7,319 bases of DNA from Spirochaetales bacterium (GCA_022785155.1 JALFRH010000257.1:1-7319); one strand, 5' to 3'. Positions 1 to 6,427 are shown, counted from the first letter of the stretch. Notes: generated from the letters alone by a model not told the origin. A program made the numbers and translations.

Positions 1-129
1 TCTGACTACAAAGGCTATATGGCAGGACCATGTAGCATTTTTTGTTCACCTGTGTTCAGAGGACTCTATCTGGGCTCTTATCTCTATCTCGTGTTTTCTA
101 CATAAGCCGTAAGCTATCCCAATGTGGCT

Positions 130-360
130 TCACCGGAGAGAATCAGCGCATCCATGACGCTGTTCTTTGAGAGTGGAAACATAAGCTTTATCAAGCTGAG
201 GATAGAAATAGAACAAAGGCTCGGACCAAAATGAAGCGGCATCTTCTTTTTGGAAAGCCATAATACTTTCCAACATATATCCCAAGCCTGGATTTTCAAA
301 CTTTACTCTTACCCTCCCTCCCGGAACAATATATCCGACATATTTCCATAACTGGAACAT
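130..360 (-). pseudogene. Protein-like orphan frame, possible gene remnant (76 aa from the ATG)
   Basis: I do not recognise this product. The frame runs from an ATG at 360 (a TTG lies just before it at 363) to a TGA at 130-132. The predicted peptide has a natural composition: it begins MFQLWKYVGYIVPGG, then has a mixed polar and aromatic stretch including FENPGLGYMLES and ends near DSLR. Codon use looks coding-like rather than random. No Shine-Dalgarno sequence precedes either start. The frame is the same as that of the upstream MFS gene and is open from the MFS TAG stop (400-402) for about 89 codons. After the TGA it stays open another 27 codons, to a TGA at 46-48. This pattern fits a decayed or truncated gene better than an expressed small protein. 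A genuine short gene, or chance openness, remain alternatives. Bases 1-129 show nothing else I can support. Confidence 0.3.
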
Positions 361-399
361 CAACAGAGATATATGGATGTGCCTTGGGTATATCCTCTT

Positions 400-1554
400 C
401 TACCTTCGTTCAACCTTTGAAACCGTTGGAATGGCGACAAAAGCAAAGACAAACATAATAATGGCAATTGTCATATATGCCCAGCCATAGCCTTTGGCCC
501 CCACAAGGTTCCCCATTACCACAGGCCCCAGTGTCATTCCAATACCATATACCGCCTGATAGAAGCCCATGGCCGTGCTTCTCTTTTCTTCACTGACGCT
601 CCTGACTATGAGAGACATCAAAAGGGCGTTGAGGATCAGACAGCCTACTCCTCCCACTATGTTTCCAAGAATCAGGAGATAAGGAGTGTCTGCAATTGCT
701 ATTACAATAGAGGAAAGGGAGAGAAGGACAAGGCCCAGAGATACGGCAAAGGCACTTTTCAATTTTTTCAAGAGCTTCTTTCCCACATATGGGGATATAA
801 GCACCTGAATAAGGGTGAAGGCCAGGGATATGACTCCGATGGTGAAAGAGGACGCTCCCAACAGCTTGGCCTTGCTGCTGGTAAATGAAAAGGCTGTCCC
901 CTGCATATAAAACTGGGGGAGCATGGCAAACAAGGCTGCAACAATGATCATCGGTGTCTTTATTACATCAAGGGCATGGTTGAAGCTGAAGCTTTCATGC
1001 TTGATTTCAATGGGCTTGAGAAATACAACGGCAATTACAGCTACCAGTCCTGTAAGGAAAGAACACAACAACGGTACTTTATATCCCCATCTTGTGGCTG
1101 TAAGGATACCCAGGAAGAAGGCCAGGAGCTTTCCTACGTTGTTGAAGGCGTTGGCATTGGTCATAGCCGTCACACTCTCGTCGTCTTTGTAATAGGCATT
1201 GTAGAGGACGGAAAAAGCCAGCCAAGTGGAGGCTGCCAAGCCTGCCATCACTCTGCAGAGTATTATGGACCACATATGTGTTGCGAACATAAGGAAGAAG
1301 GATGAAAGCGTTGTGGATATTGCACCGAAGAGAATAGTCAGTTTATAACAATTGAAGGCGTCAGTGGTTATGCCGATGGGGATTCTGGCAAAGATCTGTG
1401 TAAAGCCATAGGCTCCAACCATCACACCTATTGCCTCTGCTGAAAAACCAAGGCCCTCAAGATAGGGGGTAAAGTATGGTGCATGACAATACTCCGATGC
1501 CCAAAAGAACACCATAGATATACAAAGCAGTCTTCTTGAAGTCTTCTTGTCCAT
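400..1554 (-). CDS. Major facilitator superfamily (MFS) transporter
   Basis: This is a 384-residue integral inner-membrane protein with about twelve hydrophobic segments, the usual length and topology for an MFS carrier that moves a small solute by uniport, symport or antiport. The N-terminal half has the superfamily layout. A motif A-like loop at residues 58-71 (RIPIGITTDAFNCYK) keeps Gly61 and Asp65 but lacks the usual DRxGRR basic cluster. An Arg-Val-Met-Ala-Gly segment at 101-105 resembles motif B (RxxxG). A charged central loop near 180-200 separates the halves, and a Gly/Pro-rich helix (about 329-349) resembles the motif C region. The ATG at 1554 is the only reasonable start because an in-frame TAA directly precedes it; its AGGAGG lies unusually far upstream. 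It lies 213 bp downstream of nrdB with its own candidate promoter, so it is probably a separate transcript. The substrate cannot be read from the sequence. It could be a drug-efflux or a sugar/metabolite carrier. Confidence 0.92.
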   Translation of the reverse strand: MDKKTSRRLLCISMVFFWASEYCHAPYFTPYLEGLGFSAEAIGVMVGAYGFTQIFARIPIGITTDAFNCYKLTILFGAISTTLSSFFLMFATHMWSIILCRVMAGLAASTWLAFSVLYNAYYKDDESVTAMTNANAFNNVGKLLAFFLGILTATRWGYKVPLLCSFLTGLVAVIAVVFLKPIEIKHESFSFNHALDVIKTPMIIVAALFAMLPQFYMQGTAFSFTSSKAKLLGASSFTIGVISLAFTLIQVLISPYVGKKLLKKLKSAFAVSLGLVLLSLSSIVIAIADTPYLLILGNIVGGVGCLILNALLMSLIVRSVSEEKRSTAMGFYQAVYGIGMTLGPVVMGNLVGAKGYGWAYMTIAIIMFVFAFVAIPTVSKVERR

Positions 1555-1567
1555 TTACCCCTTCTTT

Positions 1568-1573
1568 CCTCCT
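1568..1573 (-). promoter_or_regulatory. Ribosome-binding site of the MFS gene, long spacer
   Basis: A perfect AGGAGG lies 13 nt before the ATG at 1554, longer than the usual 5-9 nt. A second purine run (AAGGGG) lies only 3 nt before the ATG. The in-frame TAA immediately upstream of the ATG rules out an earlier start, so the spacing is a real property of this leader unless translation begins further inside the gene. The next Met, codon 14, has no Shine-Dalgarno sequence. Confidence 0.55.
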
Positions 1574-1579
1574 GGTGAA

Positions 1580-1612
1580 AAACACAGTATTCTACAAAAA
1601 AACACTGTGTTT
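1580..1612 (-). promoter_or_regulatory. Candidate MFS promoter inside a 9-bp inverted repeat (operator-like)
   Basis: AAACACAGT at 1580-1588 and its exact reverse complement ACTGTGTTT at 1604-1612 flank a 15-nt centre. On the minus strand the centre contains TAGAAT (1589-1594), a 5/6 match to the sigma-70 -10 hexamer. The -35 region is poor: TTCGAA at 17-bp spacing matches only 3/6. A start site near 1582 would give a leader of about 28 nt and would place the -10 element between the two arms. That arrangement suits a dimeric repressor, or an activator compensating for the weak -35. The full hairpin would not be transcribed from this promoter, so an operator is likelier than an RNA structure. 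For transcripts reading in from nrdB it could act as a weak hairpin. Confidence 0.45.
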
Positions 1613-1630
1613 CGAAAACCATAGAGACCT

Positions 1631-1649
1631 TTCTTTACCATGGAAAGAA
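1631..1649. repeat. Near-perfect palindrome upstream of the MFS promoter
   Basis: TTCTTT (1631-1636) and AAAGAA (1644-1649) are reverse complements around a CCATGG centre. Apart from one extra A at 1637, each half-site is 8 bp. It lies roughly 50-65 bp upstream of the predicted MFS start site, in the nrdB-MFS gap, where an activator or secondary operator could sit. Function is unknown; there is no T-tract consistent with a terminator. Confidence 0.3.
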
Positions 1650-1767
1650 TTTATACCTATCCCAGGAAAACAAAAAGTGACGTGTGCCCCTGAAGTCGGA
1701 CAATAAATATTATTATGAGACTTGCTTTTCTGAATTCAAAGGCCCCAAATCATTATCACACGATGGA

Positions 1768-2811
1768 TTATAGATCATCTACAAGAGCTGTACTCTTGGC
1801 ATAGGCGGTACTTCTCGCTTCGAAGAAGTCTGTCTTCACCATGTTGGCATTTGAATACTTTGAAACCCATGCCATATCCTCCGGCTCGTCTTCGTATCCT
1901 GGAATGAGGGTGCCGAAGCCAAGGCTGGACCATCTCAGGTTACCCAGGTAGTAGATGTAATCCTTCACCATTTTTCCTGTAAGGCCTGGAATATCTTCAC
2001 CGATTACATATTCACCCCAGGCGGCCTCCTGTCTCACACCTTCTTCCATCATCTCTCTGTATTGGGCTATGTCATCATCCCCAAAGAGCTGAGGCTCTTC
2101 TTTCTTCAACTCAAGAATAATATTCCTAAAGAGCCAAAGATGGGTATTCTCATCTCTGTTGATGTATCTGATTTCCTGAGCAGACCCCGGCATCTTTCCG
2201 TTTCTTGAAAGATTATAGAAGAACATGAAGCCTGAGTAGAAATAGATACCTTCCAAAATATAGTTGGCGATCATCACCTTCATCAGGTGCTTCAAATCCC
2301 TATGCTCCCTGAAATCGTTGTAACAATTGCCGATGAAGGTATTTCTCTTCAAAAGGTGCTCGTCTGTCTTCCACTGGAAGAGAATGTCATTTCTCTCTTC
2401 AGGAGAACAAATGGTATCGAGCATATAGGAATAAGCCTGGCTATGGAGACACTCTTGGAAGGTCTGGATATGGAGGCATAATCCGACTTCATTGGCTGTA
2501 ACATAATCGCTTACTGATGGCAGGTTTGCTGTCTGAAGGCTGTCAAGGAACACAAGGAAAGAGAGGATCTTGTCATATGCAGTCCTTTCTGCAGGCAGCA
2601 GATGATGATAATCCTTCAAATCCTGGGATAGGTTTATCTCTTCCGGAATCCAGAAGTTGTTCATAGCCTGTCTGTACCAATCCGAGACCCAACCGTACTT
2701 CATATTGTTGAAGTCGTTGAGGTTGGTTGTGTTTCCTCCAACCATTCTTCTCTTTTCAACTTCAGTATCCCCCTCAGGGTTGAATAGAGGTTTAATCTTC
2801 AATTCGTCCAT
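1768..2811 (-). CDS. nrdB: Ribonucleoside-diphosphate reductase, class I small (beta, radical-generating) subunit
   Basis: NrdB holds the di-iron centre and tyrosyl radical that start catalysis in the NrdA-NrdB complex, which reduces NDPs to dNDPs in the cytoplasm. The protein is 347 residues, close to the family norm. All metal ligands can be placed by comparison with E. coli NrdB (D84, E115, H118, E204, E238, H241): here Asp90, Glu120 and His123 in QECLHSQAY, Glu187 in LEGIYFY, and Glu221 and His224 in NRDENTH. The radical tyrosine (E. coli Y122) is Tyr127, with the same spacing from Glu120 and His123. This argues against the Phe-bearing class Ic form of chlamydiae. Trp54 (FWIPEE) matches the W48 radical-transfer residue, and Tyr337 in the flexible C-terminal tail is a candidate for Y356. 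The ATG at 2811 follows an ideal Shine-Dalgarno sequence that overlaps the nrdA stop. No terminator is obvious downstream. Confidence 0.97.
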   Translation of the reverse strand: MDELKIKPLFNPEGDTEVEKRRMVGGNTTNLNDFNNMKYGWVSDWYRQAMNNFWIPEEINLSQDLKDYHHLLPAERTAYDKILSFLVFLDSLQTANLPSVSDYVTANEVGLCLHIQTFQECLHSQAYSYMLDTICSPEERNDILFQWKTDEHLLKRNTFIGNCYNDFREHRDLKHLMKVMIANYILEGIYFYSGFMFFYNLSRNGKMPGSAQEIRYINRDENTHLWLFRNIILELKKEEPQLFGDDDIAQYREMMEEGVRQEAAWGEYVIGEDIPGLTGKMVKDYIYYLGNLRWSSLGFGTLIPGYEDEPEDMAWVSKYSNANMVKTDFFEARSTAYAKSTALVDDL

Positions 2812-2816
2812 TTTTT

Positions 2817-2823
2817 TCTCCTA
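2817..2823 (-). promoter_or_regulatory. nrdB ribosome-binding site overlapping the nrdA stop codon
   Basis: The nrdA stop TAG (2821-2823) forms the first bases of TAGGAGA. This places AGGAG (2818-2822) six adenines before the nrdB ATG. The overlap fixes the nrdB start and implies translational coupling, so that the two subunits are made together. Confidence 0.8.
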
Positions 2824-5337
2824 GCTTGAACAGCTCTCACACTCTTCCACTTCCAGGCTCTTGCTTCTTACGTAGTATATTGTCTTTACACCACACTTAT
2901 GAGCAAGGATATAGAGATTAAGAACTTGTTTCATAGTAAAGTCGTTTGTTATATAAAGGTTTACGCTCTGTGCCTGGTCTATATGGCGCTGTCTTACGCC
3001 TGAGGCACGGACAGACCAAGTCTGGTCAATGGTATGGGCGCTCTTATAATACCACCAGGTATCCATGGAGAGGGACGGTGCCACACGAGGAAGCATGGCC
3101 CCCTTCTTCTCTTCATAGAAGAATCTATTCATAACAGGGTCCACACCTGCTGTGGTTCCACTGATTATGCTGGTACTGGATGTGGGGGCTATGGCCAATA
3201 GATAGGCGTTCCTCATGCCTTTTTCCCTTACCTTGGCCCTTAATCTATCCCACGCTTCTCCTTTGTATCCACGTCTCTCAAAGTATTCGCCGCTCTCCCA
3301 TTCACTGCCCTTGAAGAAGGAATAACATCCCTTCTCTTCCGCGAGCGTGGATGAGGCGTCGATGGCTGCATAGTTTATCTCTTCAAAGACTTTGTCCATG
3401 AAAGAGAGATGTTCTTCACTCTCCCACTTTATCTTTCTCTTTGCCAATGCATGGTGATATCCCGATACGCCAAGGCCTATGGAGCGGTACTTGTCGTTTG
3501 TGATCTTTGCATAAGGAACAGGATAGAAGTTCAGGCTTATGACGTTATCCAAGGCCCTTACCACACTGTGTACAAGAGAAGAAAGATGCTCTTTGTCCTC
3601 CAGATCTATGTTACCCAAGCATAGTGAAGCAAGGTTACATACAACAAAGTCTCCTGGCTTTGTCTTGTTTACAACCACGACTTCTCCATTCTCCGTTTCG
3701 ATCCTGCTCTCCTCAGCTTGGATTTCAGACATATTCTGGGCAATCTCCGTGCAGAGATTTGAGCAGTATATGATTCCCTTATGCTTATTTGGGTTCATTC
3801 TGTTTACAGTATCCCTATTGAAGGCAAAAGGCGTTCCTGTCTCTACGGCGCTCTTTATTATAAGTCTCACCAAGTCTTTCAATACAATGCTTCTCTTTTG
3901 GATTCTATTGTCGTTGACACAGTCCAGATACTTCTCAGTCCACTCATCTCCCCAATAATCCTCAAGATGATAGCCCTTGGTCTTGTAGACTTCATAGGGG
4001 CACATCATGTACCACATCTGGTTCAGGTCTTCGCTGCATAGCTTCCAGAAGTAGTCTGGATAGCAAATGGCAGGAAATACATCATGGGCCTTCATCCTCT
4101 CGTCTCCGTTATTGGTGCGGAGAGACAGGAATTCAAGAACATCTTTATGCCATATATCGAGATAGACAGCTACGGCTCCTGCCCTTACTCCCAATTGGTC
4201 TACAGCTACAGCAGTATCGTTGACCAACCTTATCCATCTGATCACTCCCCCGGCAGCCCCCTCGAAGCCTCTGATGGCGGAGCCGTTGGCCCTTACCTTT
4301 CCAAAATATAGCCCCATACCGCCGCCGAACTTCGACACCTTTGCAAAGTTGTCGATACTTCTGTAGATTCCATCCAAGGAATCAGGGACGGTGTCGATGA
4401 AGCAGGAAGAGAGCTGATGTATAGGCTTACGTGCATTGGAGAGTGTAGGAGTTGCCATAGTCACTTCCATCTTTGAGAGCATGTCATAGAACTCCCTTAC
4501 ACTCTTCATCCTGTCCTTGGTTTCAGGGAGAGCCAGATGCAGTGCTATTCCCAGATACATCTCCTGGGGCGTCTCCAAAATCTCATGTTTATGGGAACGT
4601 ATTACATATCGTTTGAGTAAGAGATCCAGGCCTGAATATGTAAAGAGCTTGTTTCTTTCGCCATCTATATAGCCATAAGCTTCATCAAGCTCCTCCTTGG
4701 AGTAAGAGGATGTTATGTCATCCAAATAGAGACCTTCGGAAACCAAATAATCCAGCTTCTCCGAGAAAGAGGAGATATTCCTTCTCTTCATACTCTCCTT
4801 TATTCTTCTTTCAGAGAAGAAAGAGAGAAATCTGCCGGCAATGAAATCCCAACGGGGGGAGTCTGCAGTGGTAAGCTCCACAGAAGCCTTGGTAAGTGCA
4901 GTCTCCTTGTCGTTTTCGCTCATTCCTTCCTTAAGAAAAGACATGAACTTATCAGAGAGGATCCTCAAAGAATACTTGGGATCGTCGTAGTCCCTCTGGA
5001 TACCCTCCAAAACCTTTGAAAAGCCTTCATAACGGAAAGTGGAAGCAAGCTTCTCCCTTTCTATTCTCAGATCAGTTCTTTTCTGGCGGAAAAGAATGAA
5101 ACTCTTTGCCGCTGCGAAGTATCCCTGAGCCATAAGTGTCTCTTCAACCATATCCTGGATTCTTTCGACATTCCACTCTTTTTCGCCCAAGAGTCTATCT
5201 TCCACAAGCTGGGAAAGATTCATGCCGACTTCATGGGCATTCTTCTCTCCTACACTTATCAGGGCCTTTCTAATTGCGTTTGTAATCTTAATAGAGTCAA
5301 AGGACTCTTTTCTTCCGTCTCTTTTTGTTATTTCCAT
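2821..5337 (-). CDS. nrdA: Ribonucleoside-diphosphate reductase, class I large (alpha, catalytic) subunit
   Basis: NrdA binds NDP substrates and allosteric nucleotides and carries out the reduction with the radical supplied by NrdB. I prefer the ATG at 5337 (838 aa, starting MEITKRDGRKE), because an ATP-cone begins right there, as in other NrdA proteins. The frame is open back to a TTG at 5424 (867 aa), but that extension adds no homologous sequence. Numbered from the TTG, the ATP-cone spans about 30-116. The redox cysteine pair is Cys341 (LSSCFID) and Cys596 (E. coli C225/C462). SNLCTE gives Asn556, thiyl-radical Cys558 and Glu560 (N437/C439/E441). Tyr850-Tyr851 (TIYY) match the Y730/Y731 radical pathway. 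The C-terminus is ECESCSS, where Cys862 and Cys865 form a CxxC shuttle re-reduced by thioredoxin or glutaredoxin (E. coli uses CxxxxC). The ATP-cone suggests dATP feedback inhibition. The gene is intact and leads the nrdAB operon. Confidence 0.96.
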   Translation of the reverse strand: MEITKRDGRKESFDSIKITNAIRKALISVGEKNAHEVGMNLSQLVEDRLLGEKEWNVERIQDMVEETLMAQGYFAAAKSFILFRQKRTDLRIEREKLASTFRYEGFSKVLEGIQRDYDDPKYSLRILSDKFMSFLKEGMSENDKETALTKASVELTTADSPRWDFIAGRFLSFFSERRIKESMKRRNISSFSEKLDYLVSEGLYLDDITSSYSKEELDEAYGYIDGERNKLFTYSGLDLLLKRYVIRSHKHEILETPQEMYLGIALHLALPETKDRMKSVREFYDMLSKMEVTMATPTLSNARKPIHQLSSCFIDTVPDSLDGIYRSIDNFAKVSKFGGGMGLYFGKVRANGSAIRGFEGAAGGVIRWIRLVNDTAVAVDQLGVRAGAVAVYLDIWHKDVLEFLSLRTNNGDERMKAHDVFPAICYPDYFWKLCSEDLNQMWYMMCPYEVYKTKGYHLEDYWGDEWTEKYLDCVNDNRIQKRSIVLKDLVRLIIKSAVETGTPFAFNRDTVNRMNPNKHKGIIYCSNLCTEIAQNMSEIQAEESRIETENGEVVVVNKTKPGDFVVCNLASLCLGNIDLEDKEHLSSLVHSVVRALDNVISLNFYPVPYAKITNDKYRSIGLGVSGYHHALAKRKIKWESEEHLSFMDKVFEEINYAAIDASSTLAEEKGCYSFFKGSEWESGEYFERRGYKGEAWDRLRAKVREKGMRNAYLLAIAPTSSTSIISGTTAGVDPVMNRFFYEEKKGAMLPRVAPSLSMDTWWYYKSAHTIDQTWSVRASGVRQRHIDQAQSVNLYITNDFTMKQVLNLYILAHKCGVKTIYYVRSKSLEVEECESCSS

Positions 5338-5433
5338 TACTTCTGTCCGTTTGGCTTTATATTCTACTATCCCACCCATTGGAAGAGAAGTAGTAACAAT
5401 ACTATTCTTGCAGATTACACTCAACTTTTACAA

Positions 5434-5471
5434 AAACAAAATATCCGTAATTTAAAAATAATTTATGGTGC
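5434..5471 (-). promoter_or_regulatory. Possible pair of NrdR-like boxes at the nrdAB promoter
   Basis: NrdR is the usual bacterial repressor of ribonucleotide reductase genes and binds paired boxes resembling ACACWATATATWGTGT. On the minus strand GCACCATAAATTATTT (5456-5471) matches about 11 of 16 positions and TACGGATATTTTGTTT (5434-5449) about 9 of 16. Their centres are 22 bp apart, close to two helical turns. They overlap the candidate -10 element and start site, where a repressor would act. The matches are imperfect and the DNA is A+T-rich, so this is tentative. Confidence 0.22.
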
Positions 5472-5498
5472 TATAAGCCATGTTTATCGAAATGTGAA
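5470..5498 (-). promoter_or_regulatory. Candidate sigma-70 promoter of nrdAB
   Basis: On the minus strand TTCACA (5493-5498, 5/6 to the -35 consensus) is followed after exactly 17 bp by TATAGC (5470-5475, 4/6 to the -10 consensus). A/T tracts further upstream could serve as an UP element. The start site would be near 5463, giving a leader of about 125 nt to the preferred ATG at 5337. A weaker alternative, TTGAGT-17 bp-TATTGT, begins at 5424 and would give a shorter leader. Both are predictions from sequence in A+T-rich DNA, where chance matches are common. Confidence 0.4.
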
Positions 5499-5600
5499 TT
5501 TTTACTAAAAAAATTGATAATTAATAAAAAGTTCTAGTTTTTTTAAAAATATTTGGCATACTTGATAAATCAAAACAGGTAGCCCTGTCCAACAAACTGA

Positions 5601-5629
5601 TTGTTTTCCCTTTTGACAGAAGGGAACAA
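5601..5629 (+). repeat. Inverted repeat in the mgtC leader
   Basis: TTCCCTT (5606-5612) pairs perfectly with AAGGGAA (5620-5626) around a 7-nt loop. TTG (5601-5603) with CAA (5627-5629) can extend the stem past a 2-nt bulge. It ends 10 nt before the mgtC Shine-Dalgarno sequence. No T-run follows, so it is not an ordinary terminator; it is either a leader-RNA hairpin or a protein-binding palindrome. Confidence 0.4.
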
Positions 5630-5639
5630 TTTATAACCC

Positions 5640-5645
5640 GGGAGG
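5640..5645 (+). promoter_or_regulatory. Ribosome-binding site of the mgtC-like gene
   Basis: GGGAGG lies 6 nt before the ATG at 5652 and fixes that start. It is bracketed by CCC (5637-5639) and CCCTT (5646-5650), which could pair with the AAGGG at 5620-5624 and so expose or hide the site. Confidence 0.7.
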
Positions 5646-5651
5646 CCCTTT

Positions 5652-6347
5652 ATGCAGGAATTTACATTGACAAATGAGATGATATTACTTCTTATTGCCA
5701 GAGTTATTGTGGCGACTCTTTGTGGCATGCTCATAGGCTGGGAAAGGGAGAAGAGACTGAAGAGTGCAGGTCTCAGAACCCATATGCTTGTAGCTTTGGC
5801 CTCGGCCTTGATGATGATCATTTCCAAGTATGGTTTCCTGGATGTGGTCTACCTTTCTTCAGTGCAGGTGGATGCTTCCCGTATGGCATCGGGAGTAGTG
5901 CAGGCAATAGGATTCCTGGGAGCAGGCGTAATCTTTGTCAAAAGAGATAATATCATCGGCGTCACCACTGCAGCAGGTCTTTGGGCTACTGTAGGCATTG
6001 GACTTGCAATAGGCTGCGGCTTCTATGCCATCGGCATATCCTGCACTGTATTGATTCTTGTGATCCAATATTTGATGCATAAACAGGAGCATAACACTTT
6101 CAGCACAAATACTGGTTCCATAACAATCAACCTTACCAAACACGACCTGACACTGACGGATGTAAAGAAGAAGTTGGATTCAATACATATAACAATAAGA
6201 AACATCACCATGACACATACCCATGACGGTGATGTACTCCTGAAGGCATCCATCATCTGTTCCAGGGCTGCATCGGTTCCTGGAATAATGGAAGAGATGT
6301 CACGCTCAGGTTTCATCGATGATATCGAGATATACACAATAGACTAA
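5652..6347 (+). CDS. MgtC/SapB family inner-membrane protein
   Basis: This 231-residue protein has the full MgtC/SapB layout. About five hydrophobic segments fill residues 9-141, followed by a hydrophilic C-terminal domain at about 155-231 that is predicted to be cytoplasmic and ACT-like. Signature motifs are visible: GMLIGWEREKRLKSAGLRTH (25-44), with the conserved acidic/basic cluster and Arg-Thr; DASRMASGVVQAIGFLGAGVI (74-94, Gly-rich); and the TTAAGLWATVGIGLAIG segment (105-121). In Salmonella and mycobacteria, MgtC supports survival in low Mg2+ and in macrophages and inhibits the F1Fo ATP synthase. Many family members in non-pathogens have unknown roles, so the symbol mgtC is not assigned. 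No Mg2+-transporting P-type ATPase gene (mgtB) is in the window. It is transcribed divergently from nrdA. The start is well supported by GGGAGG six bases upstream. No clear T-rich terminator follows. Confidence 0.93.
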   Translation: MQEFTLTNEMILLLIARVIVATLCGMLIGWEREKRLKSAGLRTHMLVALASALMMIISKYGFLDVVYLSSVQVDASRMASGVVQAIGFLGAGVIFVKRDNIIGVTTAAGLWATVGIGLAIGCGFYAIGISCTVLILVIQYLMHKQEHNTFSTNTGSITINLTKHDLTLTDVKKKLDSIHITIRNITMTHTHDGDVLLKASIICSRAASVPGIMEEMSRSGFIDDIEIYTID

Positions 6348-6408
6348 ACAATTACCGATGTTTGTATGAAATAGAAGTAACTTTCACCTTGTTTCATCAT
6401 TTTCAAAG

Positions 6409-6427
6409 TGAAGAGAACACCTCTTCA
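6409..6427 (+). repeat. 7-bp perfect hairpin abutting the lipoprotein-gene ribosome-binding site
   Basis: TGAAGAG (6409-6415) and CTCTTCA (6421-6427) form an exact 7-bp stem around the 5-nt loop AACAC. The last stem base adjoins the AAGGAG Shine-Dalgarno sequence (6428-6433). No T-run follows, so a terminator for the upstream gene is unlikely. It may stabilise the leader, influence ribosome access or serve as an operator. The 92-bp gap it sits in shows no convincing promoter. Confidence 0.4.

Noticed and set aside
43..89. Short direct repeats (TGTTCA twice at 10-bp spacing; CTCTATCT twice at 18-bp spacing)
   Set aside because: Too short and too few to distinguish from chance in pyrimidine-rich sequence.
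114..299. A 61-aa minus-strand frame overlapping the 130-360 frame
   Set aside because: It overlaps the better-composed frame out of phase, has no ribosome-binding site and looks like a shadow.
366..397. Imperfect inverted repeat (GAGATATA with TATATCCTC) just after the MFS stop codon, as a terminator
   Set aside because: The stem is A/T-rich with a bulge and a 15-nt loop, and no T-run follows on the minus strand.
923..1305. Plus-strand frames of 89 and 109 aa inside the MFS gene
   Set aside because: They are antisense to an intact transporter gene and encode low-plausibility peptides with no start signals.
3409..4311. Several plus-strand frames (up to 139 aa) inside nrdA
   Set aside because: All are antisense shadows of a strongly conserved gene.
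5575..5588. Short inverted repeat ACAGG-TAGC-CCTGT in the nrdA-mgtC gap
   Set aside because: The 5-bp arms are too short to call a site without conservation data.
5613..5637. TTGACA followed by TATAAC before the mgtC-like gene, as a promoter
   Set aside because: The spacer is only 13 bp and the implied start site would fall on or next to the ribosome-binding site.
5859..6337. Minus-strand frames of 94 and 104 aa under the mgtC-like gene
   Set aside because: They are antisense to a clear MgtC/SapB coding region and show no ribosome-binding site.
6366..6412. Inverted repeats after the mgtC-like stop codon (ATGAAA/TTTCAT, and TTCACCTTG with CAAAGTGAA) as a terminator
   Set aside because: The first has a 20-nt loop, the second has an internal mismatch, and neither is followed by a T-run.
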